DNA from: Peronospora farinosa
Lineage: Eukaryota; Oomycota; Peronosporomycetes; Peronosporales; Peronosporaceae
DNA length: 64,000 nt
Assembly: GCA_947646735.1 (NCBI GenBank)
Contig: CANTFK010000380.1
Span: forward strand, 169,884 to 233,883
Reading direction: 5' to 3'
Made by a program: the position numbers and the translations under genes
Notes under the pieces: generated by a model
Told to the model about the DNA's origin: nothing
The model's input: only the letters and a program-made list of their open reading frames with translations
The model's database searches: none
Shown: one piece after another, positions 8,081 to 17,258 of the stretch
How the letters are laid out: every line of letters begins with the position of its first letter
How positions within the stretch are numbered: the stretch's first letter is position 1

Positions 8081-10465
8081 TCACTCAGCAAAGCTCGCAG
8101 CCATGTAAAGTGCCCACGAGCGAGTCAGACCGTCGTCCATCCTGGCTTTCTGCAGAACGCCCATCGCGCGCTGCTTGTCCACCATGGCAAAGTTCGCGTA
8201 CAGCAGCGAAAGCCACGAGTTGCCCGTGTCCTCGTGCTTGACGATAGTCTCTTTGGCCAGTACCTGCTCCCACTCCTCCTTCACAAACTGCTTGGTGCGC
8301 ACGAACTCGGTCACGGCCGACACGGGGATCATCTGGATGCCATGAATGCAGTGTTTCTCAGCACTGAACCACGTCGCGTAGTCCACCTTGTTGTCAAAGA
8401 AGATGCCCGTGACCTTGTTGGGACGGAAGTTGGCCGGGTGAATTTGGTTCGCGTCTTCGATGAGGAAGTACGTCTTGATGGCGTGCGCATTGACACGCGT
8501 CATGAGCTTGCCGACAGCCTCCATGGCCGCATTGTTCGTGACCTTGCCGTACATATACATAGCGAAGGCAAAGTTGACGTCCTCCGACGTGCTCTCCTGG
8601 TCCTTGCCATCGGCGAACGGGGTGACGCCGTGTGAGTACGAGTGGCCGCGGAACCAGTCGAACGAGCGAAATCGCGTAAAGAACTTGTCTTCCGGGTCAA
8701 AGTTGGCGACGTCGCGCACCAGCAGGTTAACCATGGTGTTGAGTTTGCTGAGATCGCTCCAGTTGGGGTCGAGGTGGTTGATGATGGCCGCCGTGTGTAT
8801 CCAATAGCCGTAGTGGAAGTGGTGGTCGTTATACATGGTGTTGCCAAAATCCGAGTTCAGGTCTTTCGTCGTGAAGCCCTGCGAGCTCACGATGCCACCG
8901 TAAATCTGGTCGTACTGGAGCTTGTGGGTCCAGCTGTTGGCCACAAACGGTGCCATCACATGACGCAGCTTATCCAAACACGTCTTCAGCAGACTCTTGT
9001 CACCCCCCACGACCGCCGCGTCGTTTGCAATCAGACACAACGATGCATATTTCTGCGCAGCCTTGCCGTTGAAGTAGTAGCTGCCATCGAGTGGAATGGA
9101 CCACGCACTGTTGATGTCTTCTCGCAGGTGCTCGGCGATACGCTGCTGTTGAACCACGCCCGATGCAATTTTGCGAGACGGATAGAAGTCTTCAGGTACC
9201 TGTTGAGTTTCCTTGATCTCCCAGACAGGATCCACTGATCCACCCGGCGTCGTGAAAGCCTGATAGGCGCCTCGTGTTGTTGAATAGGCCACCATGCCGT
9301 CCACCTTGCGGACCCCGCTGCTTGTATTGATGGTCTCAGCGTGGTGCTTCATCGCGAAGTGCAACAGACCACTAGAACAATCCCCCGTCGTCTTCCACTT
9401 GAACGCGTAGGAGCTGTCGTCACGTAGGTCGACGTTCGCAGCTTGAACAATGCACGATTTGTGCTGGTCCAACGTGCTCAACCAAGAATCTTCGAGTACG
9501 AGAGCAACGCGCAATATGCCGTCGAACACACCAGTACCCTTGAGGGCCGATGTGCCGTCTGCAGTCAGAGTGATCTCCTTCTCACTACGACCGTCGCTCG
9601 ATAGTGCGTAGACTACCCACTTCTGACCGGAGTTATAGACGATCTCAAACTTGGAACCAATGACTTGACCACCAAGCCGCTGGCCGTTAATGCTAGAGAT
9701 TGCCGCACTTGACACCAATCTCGGCGTGAGACCCGAGTATTTCATGGAGGCGTACACCATGCCAGAAACGAGTTCCGACACCATGCTGCCACGGGACGAG
9801 CTCGCAGTGAACTTCACGGTCACTCCTTGATCAGCCCAGTCGACAACTTGAAAGCTGGGTTTCTGCTGCACGATCTCCTCAGCCGAAAACAGGAACTCTC
9901 GAACCATGCCGTGCGCATAATACTTGACGGCGCCGTTGTTGCCGGAGTTACCGCCGCTGAAGCGGCTGCGATATGGGTAACTTGTGGACATGCCAAAGGG
10001 GGCCTTGTCAACGACCATCTGTAGCGAGTACGGATTGGACCAAACGGGCTGGATGGCCACATTCGAGTCGTGCGCGATGATGTTGCCCCACCAGTTGTTG
10101 GTCGGGATGGCGCGGCTCTTGATCACCGATGGATCGAGGTATTTGGGTGGACATAGACCCATCATCGCTTCGGTGTGCTGGACGAGATGACTAGGCGGTT
10201 CCAGGGCTTGAAATCCAGAGGAGACGCCATCACCAACGTTTGAAGTTAATTGGTCTACTGGTGCCGACGAGTTTGCGGCTACACCATTACTAGCGTCAGG
10301 TGTGATGTCATTGACCACAGGTGCGAATGTTGGTGCTACGGTGGGTAAGTCATCAGTGAAGCTGAGAGGGGTGTTTTTGTCGATGTCTTGACCGGAAACT
10401 TGAGCAAGCTGCAGATGCTGGATAACGGCGCCGATGCCGATGAAAGTTGTCGCAGAGATCTTCAT
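8081..10465 (-). CDS. Secreted endo-beta-1,3-glucanase, glycoside hydrolase family 81 (left copy)
   Basis: The 794-residue product has an N-terminal signal peptide (MKISATTFIGIGAVIQHLQL) and a Thr/Ser-rich spacer, then the full GH81 fold: NNWWGN near residue 120, the (D/N)HHFHYGYW block near 560, RSFDWFRGHSYSHG near 610, and the catalytic-glutamate region ESTSEDVNFAFAMYMYG near 635. GH81 enzymes hydrolyse beta-1,3-glucan, the main oomycete and fungal wall polymer, so roles in wall remodelling or attack on other walls are both possible. The ATG at 10465 is chosen because it starts the signal peptide and lies 52 bases after an Inr/FPR match. Longer frames upstream begin only at TTG. There are no introns. 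It is identical in protein to the right copy. Confidence 0.93.
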   Translation of the reverse strand: MKISATTFIGIGAVIQHLQLAQVSGQDIDKNTPLSFTDDLPTVAPTFAPVVNDITPDASNGVAANSSAPVDQLTSNVGDGVSSGFQALEPPSHLVQHTEAMMGLCPPKYLDPSVIKSRAIPTNNWWGNIIAHDSNVAIQPVWSNPYSLQMVVDKAPFGMSTSYPYRSRFSGGNSGNNGAVKYYAHGMVREFLFSAEEIVQQKPSFQVVDWADQGVTVKFTASSSRGSMVSELVSGMVYASMKYSGLTPRLVSSAAISSINGQRLGGQVIGSKFEIVYNSGQKWVVYALSSDGRSEKEITLTADGTSALKGTGVFDGILRVALVLEDSWLSTLDQHKSCIVQAANVDLRDDSSYAFKWKTTGDCSSGLLHFAMKHHAETINTSSGVRKVDGMVAYSTTRGAYQAFTTPGGSVDPVWEIKETQQVPEDFYPSRKIASGVVQQQRIAEHLREDINSAWSIPLDGSYYFNGKAAQKYASLCLIANDAAVVGGDKSLLKTCLDKLRHVMAPFVANSWTHKLQYDQIYGGIVSSQGFTTKDLNSDFGNTMYNDHHFHYGYWIHTAAIINHLDPNWSDLSKLNTMVNLLVRDVANFDPEDKFFTRFRSFDWFRGHSYSHGVTPFADGKDQESTSEDVNFAFAMYMYGKVTNNAAMEAVGKLMTRVNAHAIKTYFLIEDANQIHPANFRPNKVTGIFFDNKVDYATWFSAEKHCIHGIQMIPVSAVTEFVRTKQFVKEEWEQVLAKETIVKHEDTGNSWLSLLYANFAMVDKQRAMGVLQKARMDDGLTRSWALYMAASFAE

Positions 10466-10516
10466 GCTCGTCCAAGATGTAGTCAGGTGCTTTGGTTTGG
10501 TTGCGAACAAGTCGCC

Positions 10517-10532
10517 AAAAGGGAAAGTGAGC
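10517..10532 (-). promoter_or_regulatory. Oomycete Inr/FPR start-site motif of the left GH81 gene
   Basis: The minus strand reads GCTCACTTTCCCTTTT, 14 of 16 positions matching the consensus GCTCATTYYNCAWTTT, the initiator plus flanking promoter region of oomycete genes. It lies inside the repeat arm, so both gene copies keep it. Confidence 0.6.
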
Positions 10533-10602
10533 TTCAGAAAGCCTCGGGTGCTAGGCAAAACGAAAGGATATCCGTGGCGACCGATCAGGATTGACTAGCG
10601 AT

Positions 10603-12213
10603 CGTGCGTCAAGAGGCTTAGACCGATATACTCAGGAAGGCATGCGACTTGAGGCATAGCGGAGTTGAAGTCTGCGTTGACGATGCTTGGACAATCTGGA
10701 GCTGACTCAGATCTGCGTAAACTGAGCATCGACACAGAAGGGCGTAAAATATAATTCTTGCAATTGCTGTCAAATCTTGCAACGAGGAGGCGTATTTTCG
10801 ATTCTATTGCGATTGATGATGCCTAATTGTTTCAAATAATTTGTTGAGTACAGATATTAAGAAAATTATCACTTACGCGAATCGCTATCCTACCTTCTCT
10901 ACTTCCTCAATATCCTAACGCAGCCTAGTTGGAATCCCGACACTAGTTGCTGAACCAGTGAGGCAGCGATGTCGTAAGTCCTTGTATTCGGTTCTCGGAT
11001 ACCGTGATGCTCAATAGCGAGAGTTTACGTTCTATCAAAATCAAGGTTCGCATCCAAACCAGACGGCGGTTCCCAGATCAGAGCTTTCTTCAACTTGAAC
11101 TTACACGCTTCCTGCAACGCCTCGTCGCAGTATGTCGGGATTCTGAAAATCACGAACCAACAAGATACGTTGTCACGTTCTGGTTGTCTTTAAGTTGTGG
11201 CACCAGATCACGAAATCTTTGTCAATGACGATGACGAGGCAGCTCATCAAACCCTTCTACTCGAACCTAGTGCACGACATTAATAACTTCCACTCGTAGT
11301 GAGATCAGAAACGCACACACACTATTTTACGCAATACGGCACTATTCCGGAAACTTCTCTACCTTTATTATAGGAAGCAATGTTTTAAGCTCAGCACGTT
11401 AGCCTTACGACTGCTACGAGGATAAAGTAACCTATCTTACACGGATGCAGCTTCCACCCCAGTGTGTCGTAGAATGTTCGGCTGACATCAAAGGACGAAT
11501 AGAGAATCAACAAACAAAGGAGTTGCTGCACTTAATTGGCCGAAGGTCAGGAGCGTGTTGATTCAAGCTAGTAAGTACGAGAGCCACGCTCGACCTCCCT
11601 GGACCTTCGGCATTAGACGCAGCCCAAGTGGGGCGTCTTGCATTTTCTACAAAGTCGATCTTGACCCGTTAGGAGATACGCATCGCTTATTGTAGAATCC
11701 TTCTTGTTTTCGTCCACGAGAGCCTATAAGTGAAACCGTCTTAGAAAGTCGGAGTCACACACATACATTGCGTCCATTGCTGGGCCTCCTTACAATAATG
11801 ATGCTTTAAGGTCGACTGAACAGATCGAATCTATGTTTGCGAATTGCAATTTGCGGAGATCGAAGAGGAAACGTTTTGATAGACGGTTAATGCTGACGGG
11901 GCAAAGGATCGACGCCAGAGATAAATAATTTTGGTGTAGGACTAGCCGGAAGCACTACGTCAAACCTCTTTTGTTGTCTGCATTAATTACGCCTTACGAT
12001 TCTGTTGATGAATGAAGTTGAGTTGTCAAATAATCAGAATTAAGCATTGTCGATTGCTCTTAAATGCCGATCTGGTTAAGTCTGAGCTGGCCTAAAGCAA
12101 TCAGAACTACATGAAGACGTGTCTTAAAAGCTGTCAGCGATATTCTTCATCACACCGTTCTGAGTTAATTCGACGATGCCTTCCATATCGTCGATCACCG
12201 AGGCACATTGGCT
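10603..12213. other. Unique spacer between the GH81 arms
   Basis: These 1611 bases are not shared between the two sides. Only short frames are present and none resembles a protein I know. It serves as the upstream region for both divergent GH81 copies, since the arms include only about 137 bases before each ATG. Any distal control elements of the two genes therefore differ or are shared bidirectionally. Confidence 0.7.
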
Positions 12214-12283
12214 ATCGCTAGTCAATCTTGATCGGTCGCCACGGATATCCTTTCGTTTTGCCTAGCACCCGAGGCTTTCTGAA

Positions 12284-12299
12284 GCTCACTTTCCCTTTT
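12284..12299 (+). promoter_or_regulatory. Oomycete Inr/FPR start-site motif of the right GH81 gene
   Basis: GCTCACTTTCCCTTTT, the mirror of 10517-10532. The predicted start A is at 12288, 63 bases before the ATG. Confidence 0.6.
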
Positions 12300-12350
12300 G
12301 GCGACTTGTTCGCAACCAAACCAAAGCACCTGACTACATCTTGGACGAGC

Positions 12351-14735
12351 ATGAAGATCTCTGCGACAACTTTCATCGGCATCGGCGCCGTTATCCAGCA
12401 TCTGCAGCTTGCTCAAGTTTCCGGTCAAGACATCGACAAAAACACCCCTCTCAGCTTCACTGATGACTTACCCACCGTAGCACCAACATTCGCACCTGTG
12501 GTCAATGACATCACACCTGACGCTAGTAATGGTGTAGCCGCAAACTCGTCGGCACCAGTAGACCAATTAACTTCAAACGTTGGTGATGGCGTCTCCTCTG
12601 GATTTCAAGCCCTGGAACCGCCTAGTCATCTCGTCCAGCACACCGAAGCGATGATGGGTCTATGTCCACCCAAATACCTCGATCCATCGGTGATCAAGAG
12701 CCGCGCCATCCCGACCAACAACTGGTGGGGCAACATCATCGCGCACGACTCGAATGTGGCCATCCAGCCCGTTTGGTCCAATCCGTACTCGCTACAGATG
12801 GTCGTTGACAAGGCCCCCTTTGGCATGTCCACAAGTTACCCATATCGCAGCCGCTTCAGCGGCGGTAACTCCGGCAACAACGGCGCCGTCAAGTATTATG
12901 CGCACGGCATGGTTCGAGAGTTCCTGTTTTCGGCTGAGGAGATCGTGCAGCAGAAACCCAGCTTTCAAGTTGTCGACTGGGCTGATCAAGGAGTGACCGT
13001 GAAGTTCACTGCGAGCTCGTCCCGTGGCAGCATGGTGTCGGAACTCGTTTCTGGCATGGTGTACGCCTCCATGAAATACTCGGGTCTCACGCCGAGATTG
13101 GTGTCAAGTGCGGCAATCTCTAGCATTAACGGCCAGCGGCTTGGTGGTCAAGTCATTGGTTCCAAGTTTGAGATCGTCTATAACTCCGGTCAGAAGTGGG
13201 TAGTCTACGCACTATCGAGCGACGGTCGTAGTGAGAAGGAGATCACTCTGACTGCAGACGGCACATCGGCCCTCAAGGGTACTGGTGTGTTCGACGGCAT
13301 ATTGCGCGTTGCTCTCGTACTCGAAGATTCTTGGTTGAGCACGTTGGACCAGCACAAATCGTGCATTGTTCAAGCTGCGAACGTCGACCTACGTGACGAC
13401 AGCTCCTACGCGTTCAAGTGGAAGACGACGGGGGATTGTTCTAGTGGTCTGTTGCACTTCGCGATGAAGCACCACGCTGAGACCATCAATACAAGCAGCG
13501 GGGTCCGCAAGGTGGACGGCATGGTGGCCTATTCAACAACACGAGGCGCCTATCAGGCTTTCACGACGCCGGGTGGATCAGTGGATCCTGTCTGGGAGAT
13601 CAAGGAAACTCAACAGGTACCTGAAGACTTCTATCCGTCTCGCAAAATTGCATCGGGCGTGGTTCAACAGCAGCGTATCGCCGAGCACCTGCGAGAAGAC
13701 ATCAACAGTGCGTGGTCCATTCCACTCGATGGCAGCTACTACTTCAACGGCAAGGCTGCGCAGAAATATGCATCGTTGTGTCTGATTGCAAACGACGCGG
13801 CGGTCGTGGGGGGTGACAAGAGTCTGCTGAAGACGTGTTTGGATAAGCTGCGTCATGTGATGGCACCGTTTGTGGCCAACAGCTGGACCCACAAGCTCCA
13901 GTACGACCAGATTTACGGTGGCATCGTGAGCTCGCAGGGCTTCACGACGAAAGACCTGAACTCGGATTTTGGCAACACCATGTATAACGACCACCACTTC
14001 CACTACGGCTATTGGATACACACGGCGGCCATCATCAACCACCTCGACCCCAACTGGAGCGATCTCAGCAAACTCAACACCATGGTTAACCTGCTGGTGC
14101 GCGACGTCGCCAACTTTGACCCGGAAGACAAGTTCTTTACGCGATTTCGCTCGTTCGACTGGTTCCGCGGCCACTCGTACTCACACGGCGTCACCCCGTT
14201 CGCCGATGGCAAGGACCAGGAGAGCACGTCGGAGGACGTCAACTTTGCCTTCGCTATGTATATGTACGGCAAGGTCACGAACAATGCGGCCATGGAGGCT
14301 GTCGGCAAGCTCATGACGCGTGTCAATGCGCACGCCATCAAGACGTACTTCCTCATCGAAGACGCGAACCAAATTCACCCGGCCAACTTCCGTCCCAACA
14401 AGGTCACGGGCATCTTCTTTGACAACAAGGTGGACTACGCGACGTGGTTCAGTGCTGAGAAACACTGCATTCATGGCATCCAGATGATCCCCGTGTCGGC
14501 CGTGACCGAGTTCGTGCGCACCAAGCAGTTTGTGAAGGAGGAGTGGGAGCAGGTACTGGCCAAAGAGACTATCGTCAAGCACGAGGACACGGGCAACTCG
14601 TGGCTTTCGCTGCTGTACGCGAACTTTGCCATGGTGGACAAGCAGCGCGCGATGGGCGTTCTGCAGAAAGCCAGGATGGACGACGGTCTGACTCGCTCGT
14701 GGGCACTTTACATGGCTGCGAGCTTTGCTGAGTGA
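12351..14735 (+). CDS. Secreted endo-beta-1,3-glucanase, glycoside hydrolase family 81 (right copy)
   Basis: This is the mirror copy of the minus-strand gene, with the same signal peptide, spacer and GH81 motifs (NNWWGN, HHFHYGYW, SFDWFRGHSYSHG, ESTSEDVNFAFAMYMYG). No lesion is seen over 794 codons, so both copies look functional. The extra upstream in-frame codons begin at a TTG (12228) that the left copy lacks because of a single base change, which supports the ATG at 12351. Doubling the gene in divergent orientation would raise dosage or place the copies under different distal control. The enzyme is expected to be exported to the wall or apoplast. Confidence 0.93.
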   Translation: MKISATTFIGIGAVIQHLQLAQVSGQDIDKNTPLSFTDDLPTVAPTFAPVVNDITPDASNGVAANSSAPVDQLTSNVGDGVSSGFQALEPPSHLVQHTEAMMGLCPPKYLDPSVIKSRAIPTNNWWGNIIAHDSNVAIQPVWSNPYSLQMVVDKAPFGMSTSYPYRSRFSGGNSGNNGAVKYYAHGMVREFLFSAEEIVQQKPSFQVVDWADQGVTVKFTASSSRGSMVSELVSGMVYASMKYSGLTPRLVSSAAISSINGQRLGGQVIGSKFEIVYNSGQKWVVYALSSDGRSEKEITLTADGTSALKGTGVFDGILRVALVLEDSWLSTLDQHKSCIVQAANVDLRDDSSYAFKWKTTGDCSSGLLHFAMKHHAETINTSSGVRKVDGMVAYSTTRGAYQAFTTPGGSVDPVWEIKETQQVPEDFYPSRKIASGVVQQQRIAEHLREDINSAWSIPLDGSYYFNGKAAQKYASLCLIANDAAVVGGDKSLLKTCLDKLRHVMAPFVANSWTHKLQYDQIYGGIVSSQGFTTKDLNSDFGNTMYNDHHFHYGYWIHTAAIINHLDPNWSDLSKLNTMVNLLVRDVANFDPEDKFFTRFRSFDWFRGHSYSHGVTPFADGKDQESTSEDVNFAFAMYMYGKVTNNAAMEAVGKLMTRVNAHAIKTYFLIEDANQIHPANFRPNKVTGIFFDNKVDYATWFSAEKHCIHGIQMIPVSAVTEFVRTKQFVKEEWEQVLAKETIVKHEDTGNSWLSLLYANFAMVDKQRAMGVLQKARMDDGLTRSWALYMAASFAE

Positions 14736-15415
14736 GTCGAGTTAGAGCCACCTACTAAATGTGATAAGCTGAGATCGCCAGTCGATAGTGGTCACAGAGA
14801 TAGCTCTGACTGCTACCCCCTGTAATGACACACATTTTTCAGTCATTTTATTTGCATACTTCCGACTCAAAATTCCCAACGCATTAAGCACTTCACCTTA
14901 TTTCTTAACAGCTTAAGGATGTGGTCGCTCTATAGACCCTCTAGCATCACCTGTGTACGTCGGAGGCCATGTTGACTATCTCCTCCGTGTCGCTCTGTTA
15001 CTTGCTTGCTGTAAATGACAGCCCATCACTTCCGTCAACACCGAAGATTAAAACTTTGACTCGGCAACACAATGTGGACTTTTCGAGTCGTGAGTACACA
15101 CCGCAGCAAGTACTTTATTAACAAATCTCTCCGTATGAATAGATGTCATGAGCACTTCGTCGATTCAGAATATATATTTTTTTGTTGTGCTTGATAATAT
15201 ATCGACCAGGACTGCTCCACGATGCAGACTCTCTAATATACCGTCACCAGCAGCCATGACTAATTCACAATCGGTGCTCGCACAAATTTACTGTTCGATC
15301 TCACCATAAAAGTTGTAACATTCACTGCCATCGCCAACGTAGCCTCATTGCCTACAAACGGCACCATTCAGACTATTTCGACCTATTATCGTACTTATTT
15401 AAGGATGAAGGATTC

Positions 15416-15423
15416 CTCAATTC
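15416..15423 (+). promoter_or_regulatory. Inr-like motif before the acetyltransferase gene
   Basis: CTCAATTC matches the oomycete initiator YTCANTYY at every position. The predicted start A (15419) is 16 bases before the ATG at 15435 and lies after the in-frame ATG at 15405, which argues for the downstream start. Confidence 0.4.
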
Positions 15424-15434
15424 TGCGTTCGACG

Positions 15435-16538
15435 ATGTCCAAGCTTCGAGTGGTACAATTGACGCAGGAAGCGCTAAAAATTCAATGTAAAGTGGATGAT
15501 TTTGAAGAATGGGGATCTCCAACGCTAAACTTGAAGCAATATCAACGCAAAGAAGAATTGCAACGCGCGACGCCGTTTTCCCGACGCGGGTCCATCTTTT
15601 GGGCATTGGTGGACGACAAGGGGGACAAGGGAGACTCGAATCTCGTAGCGGGTAGGACAGTGCTGTATTGTCACTGTGAAACTCACCGCTTTGACTGCGT
15701 TGTGCGTCGCAGTTCGGGGAAGACTGAACGAGGTTATTCATATCATATTGGGTCGGTGTTTACACTGCCAGAGTACCGTAAACGGAGCCTCGCCAAGATT
15801 TTCATGAAAGAAGTGGCCAAGCAGCTGGAAAAACAATCACGGACATTCGTTTCGGTGCTGTATTCGGATATAGGACCGACATACTACGACAAGCTTGGGT
15901 GGAAGCTGCATCCGTCCAAGATGGCTACACTCGATGTCGCAAACCCGCGCAACGTCAAAGCTGAGCGCAGTGTTGCAGAATTGGTGTCGTTGCATATAGA
16001 TGATAAGCTTGACGAGATTCTTCAGGCCGATAACGAAAGGCTGGTCACGGAGCTGGCGAGTGAAAAGTTTCAAGGGCGAGAGGCATTTGTAGTGCTGCCG
16101 ACTCGCGATTCTATCGAGTGGCAGTTCTGCATTGGTGAGCATTTTGCTCGTGTTCGAGGATACGAGGAGCTTCCGTCTAACTGTGGCGTAAAATTCAATG
16201 AAGATGCCTTCATCCTTTGGTGTCACAACTTGAAAGAATCAACTTTGTACGTTGTTCGTGCTCGTTTCCCGGAAGAGTCCGTAAATGGTGCCAACATCAC
16301 GCGTATGCTGTTGAACGAAGCACTGAAGGAAGCACGCAAATTTAAGCTGAAAAAGGTGGCAATTTGGGATCCTTCTTTCAGCTTACAACACGCTGACGTA
16401 CGCTGCCACCTCGAGATTGAGTTTGTTGACCGTGAGGACTCGCTATCGAGTGCCATGATGTTTCATCACGGAAGCGATGCAGATTCCGAGACGTCTATTC
16501 CCCACTGGCTTGGCAATGAAAAGTATGCATGGGTCTAA
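15435..16538 (+). CDS. LYC1-like GNAT N-acetyltransferase
   Basis: The 367-residue product (MSKLRVVQLTQEALK...) resembles the yeast LYC1 family of lysine N-acetyltransferases. The first 180 residues form a GNAT fold: HIGSVFTLPEYRKRSLAK is the acetyl-CoA binding strand-helix (the usual R-x-x-G/A is changed to R-x-x-S), and SVLYSDIGPTYYDKLGW is the following typical block. The C-terminal half contains the family's second domain, ending in ...HWLGNEKYAWV. It would acetylate a small amine such as lysine in the cytosol; the exact substrate is unknown. There are no introns. It sits 91 bases downstream of the inverted-repeat edge, so that rearrangement may have replaced its upstream control. Confidence 0.75.
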   Translation: MSKLRVVQLTQEALKIQCKVDDFEEWGSPTLNLKQYQRKEELQRATPFSRRGSIFWALVDDKGDKGDSNLVAGRTVLYCHCETHRFDCVVRRSSGKTERGYSYHIGSVFTLPEYRKRSLAKIFMKEVAKQLEKQSRTFVSVLYSDIGPTYYDKLGWKLHPSKMATLDVANPRNVKAERSVAELVSLHIDDKLDEILQADNERLVTELASEKFQGREAFVVLPTRDSIEWQFCIGEHFARVRGYEELPSNCGVKFNEDAFILWCHNLKESTLYVVRARFPEESVNGANITRMLLNEALKEARKFKLKKVAIWDPSFSLQHADVRCHLEIEFVDREDSLSSAMMFHHGSDADSETSIPHWLGNEKYAWV

Positions 16539-17258
16539 GTTGCGTTGCGAGCCGAAATCAACAGCTTAAAAAATAAGACTCTTGGAGAAGAAGAAAGAGG
16601 CGGCGTTTGCGATTTAAAGTGGTAAGCAGGGCTTAAGGTACAATACACAGCAGCCCCTTGATCAACCTGTTCTTCATTGTCATGGAATATCTGCCAGTAA
16701 AACCTGGCAAGCTGAAAAATGCAATGGTGCGGTTAAATGTATGGTACTTCTTATCGTGGTCTTGTAGTTTGCTGCAAAGTTACCATTGACAAGAAGTGCT
16801 ATCTATTCATGCAAGCTGGGCCATTTTTTGCAAACTCGTTCAGCTGTTCACTTAATACACAACACTTTGAGCTAAATCACTTGGCCGATAAAGATATGAG
16901 TTTCCAATAAGCTTATCGATAACAATCTCATTAATTACTGTCTTCGCCATGTTTGCTTTTGCAAGTTCATATGTTTATTGACCCTACTTCGCTAAGAAAT
17001 AAGCTCATACACCAACGCCGTGGAATCAAATTATTGTGATGGCCAGTTGGCTCATCGATGGTCGCTACAGTATCACACCGTAGAATTGCTTAGAAAGGCA
17101 CAAATATTTTTTACCAATGTGAAATCGTACTTGATCGAATGTATTATCACTTTGTAACATTAAGAGTACGTTCGGTGACAGTAGCCAATTTATGGGTACA
17201 ATTCCCGTGTGGCGCCAAATCTTCCTTGGTCAGTGAGCCCCTACTCTCATCGAGAAAT
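16539..17258. other. Intergenic region
   Basis: AT-rich 720-base gap between two genes on the plus strand. I see no gene or repeat. The last 100 bases should hold the CCT7 promoter; no full Inr/FPR match is evident. Confidence 0.6.

Larger units (their letters stand above)
7472..10602. repeat. Left arm of GH81 inverted repeat (3131 bp)
   Basis: Every position x in this arm pairs with 22816-x in 12214-15344 as reverse complement. The only difference I noticed is one base near 10589, close to the inner edge. The outer edge is sharp at 7472/15344, though about 25 further bases are still loosely alike. Translated arms are identical over the whole 794-residue gene. Confidence 0.95.
12214..15344. 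repeat. Right arm of GH81 inverted repeat (3131 bp)
   Basis: Reverse complement of 7472-10602 with constant coordinate sum 22816. The outer edge stops 91 bases before the ATG of the acetyltransferase gene. This side is probably the ancestral setting, because it abuts the host gene island, while the left arm abuts retroelement debris (inference). Confidence 0.95.

Noticed and set aside
8234..9243. Plus-strand frames of 115-198 codons within the left GH81 gene (and mirrored minus frames in the right gene)
   Set aside because: They lie wholly opposite a well-conserved GC-rich gene with biased third positions, carry no motif, and appear in both arms only because the arms are identical.
10466..10558. 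Longer GH81 start (TTG) giving 825 or 835 residues
   Set aside because: It begins at TTG, places the signal peptide internally and starts near or before the Inr/FPR motif. The ATG at the signal peptide is preferred.
7472..15344. Inverted repeat as a simple fold-back read artefact
   Set aside because: A fold-back artefact would have no unique 1.6-kb spacer and no sharp outer edges with different flanking genes. It cannot be fully excluded without reads.
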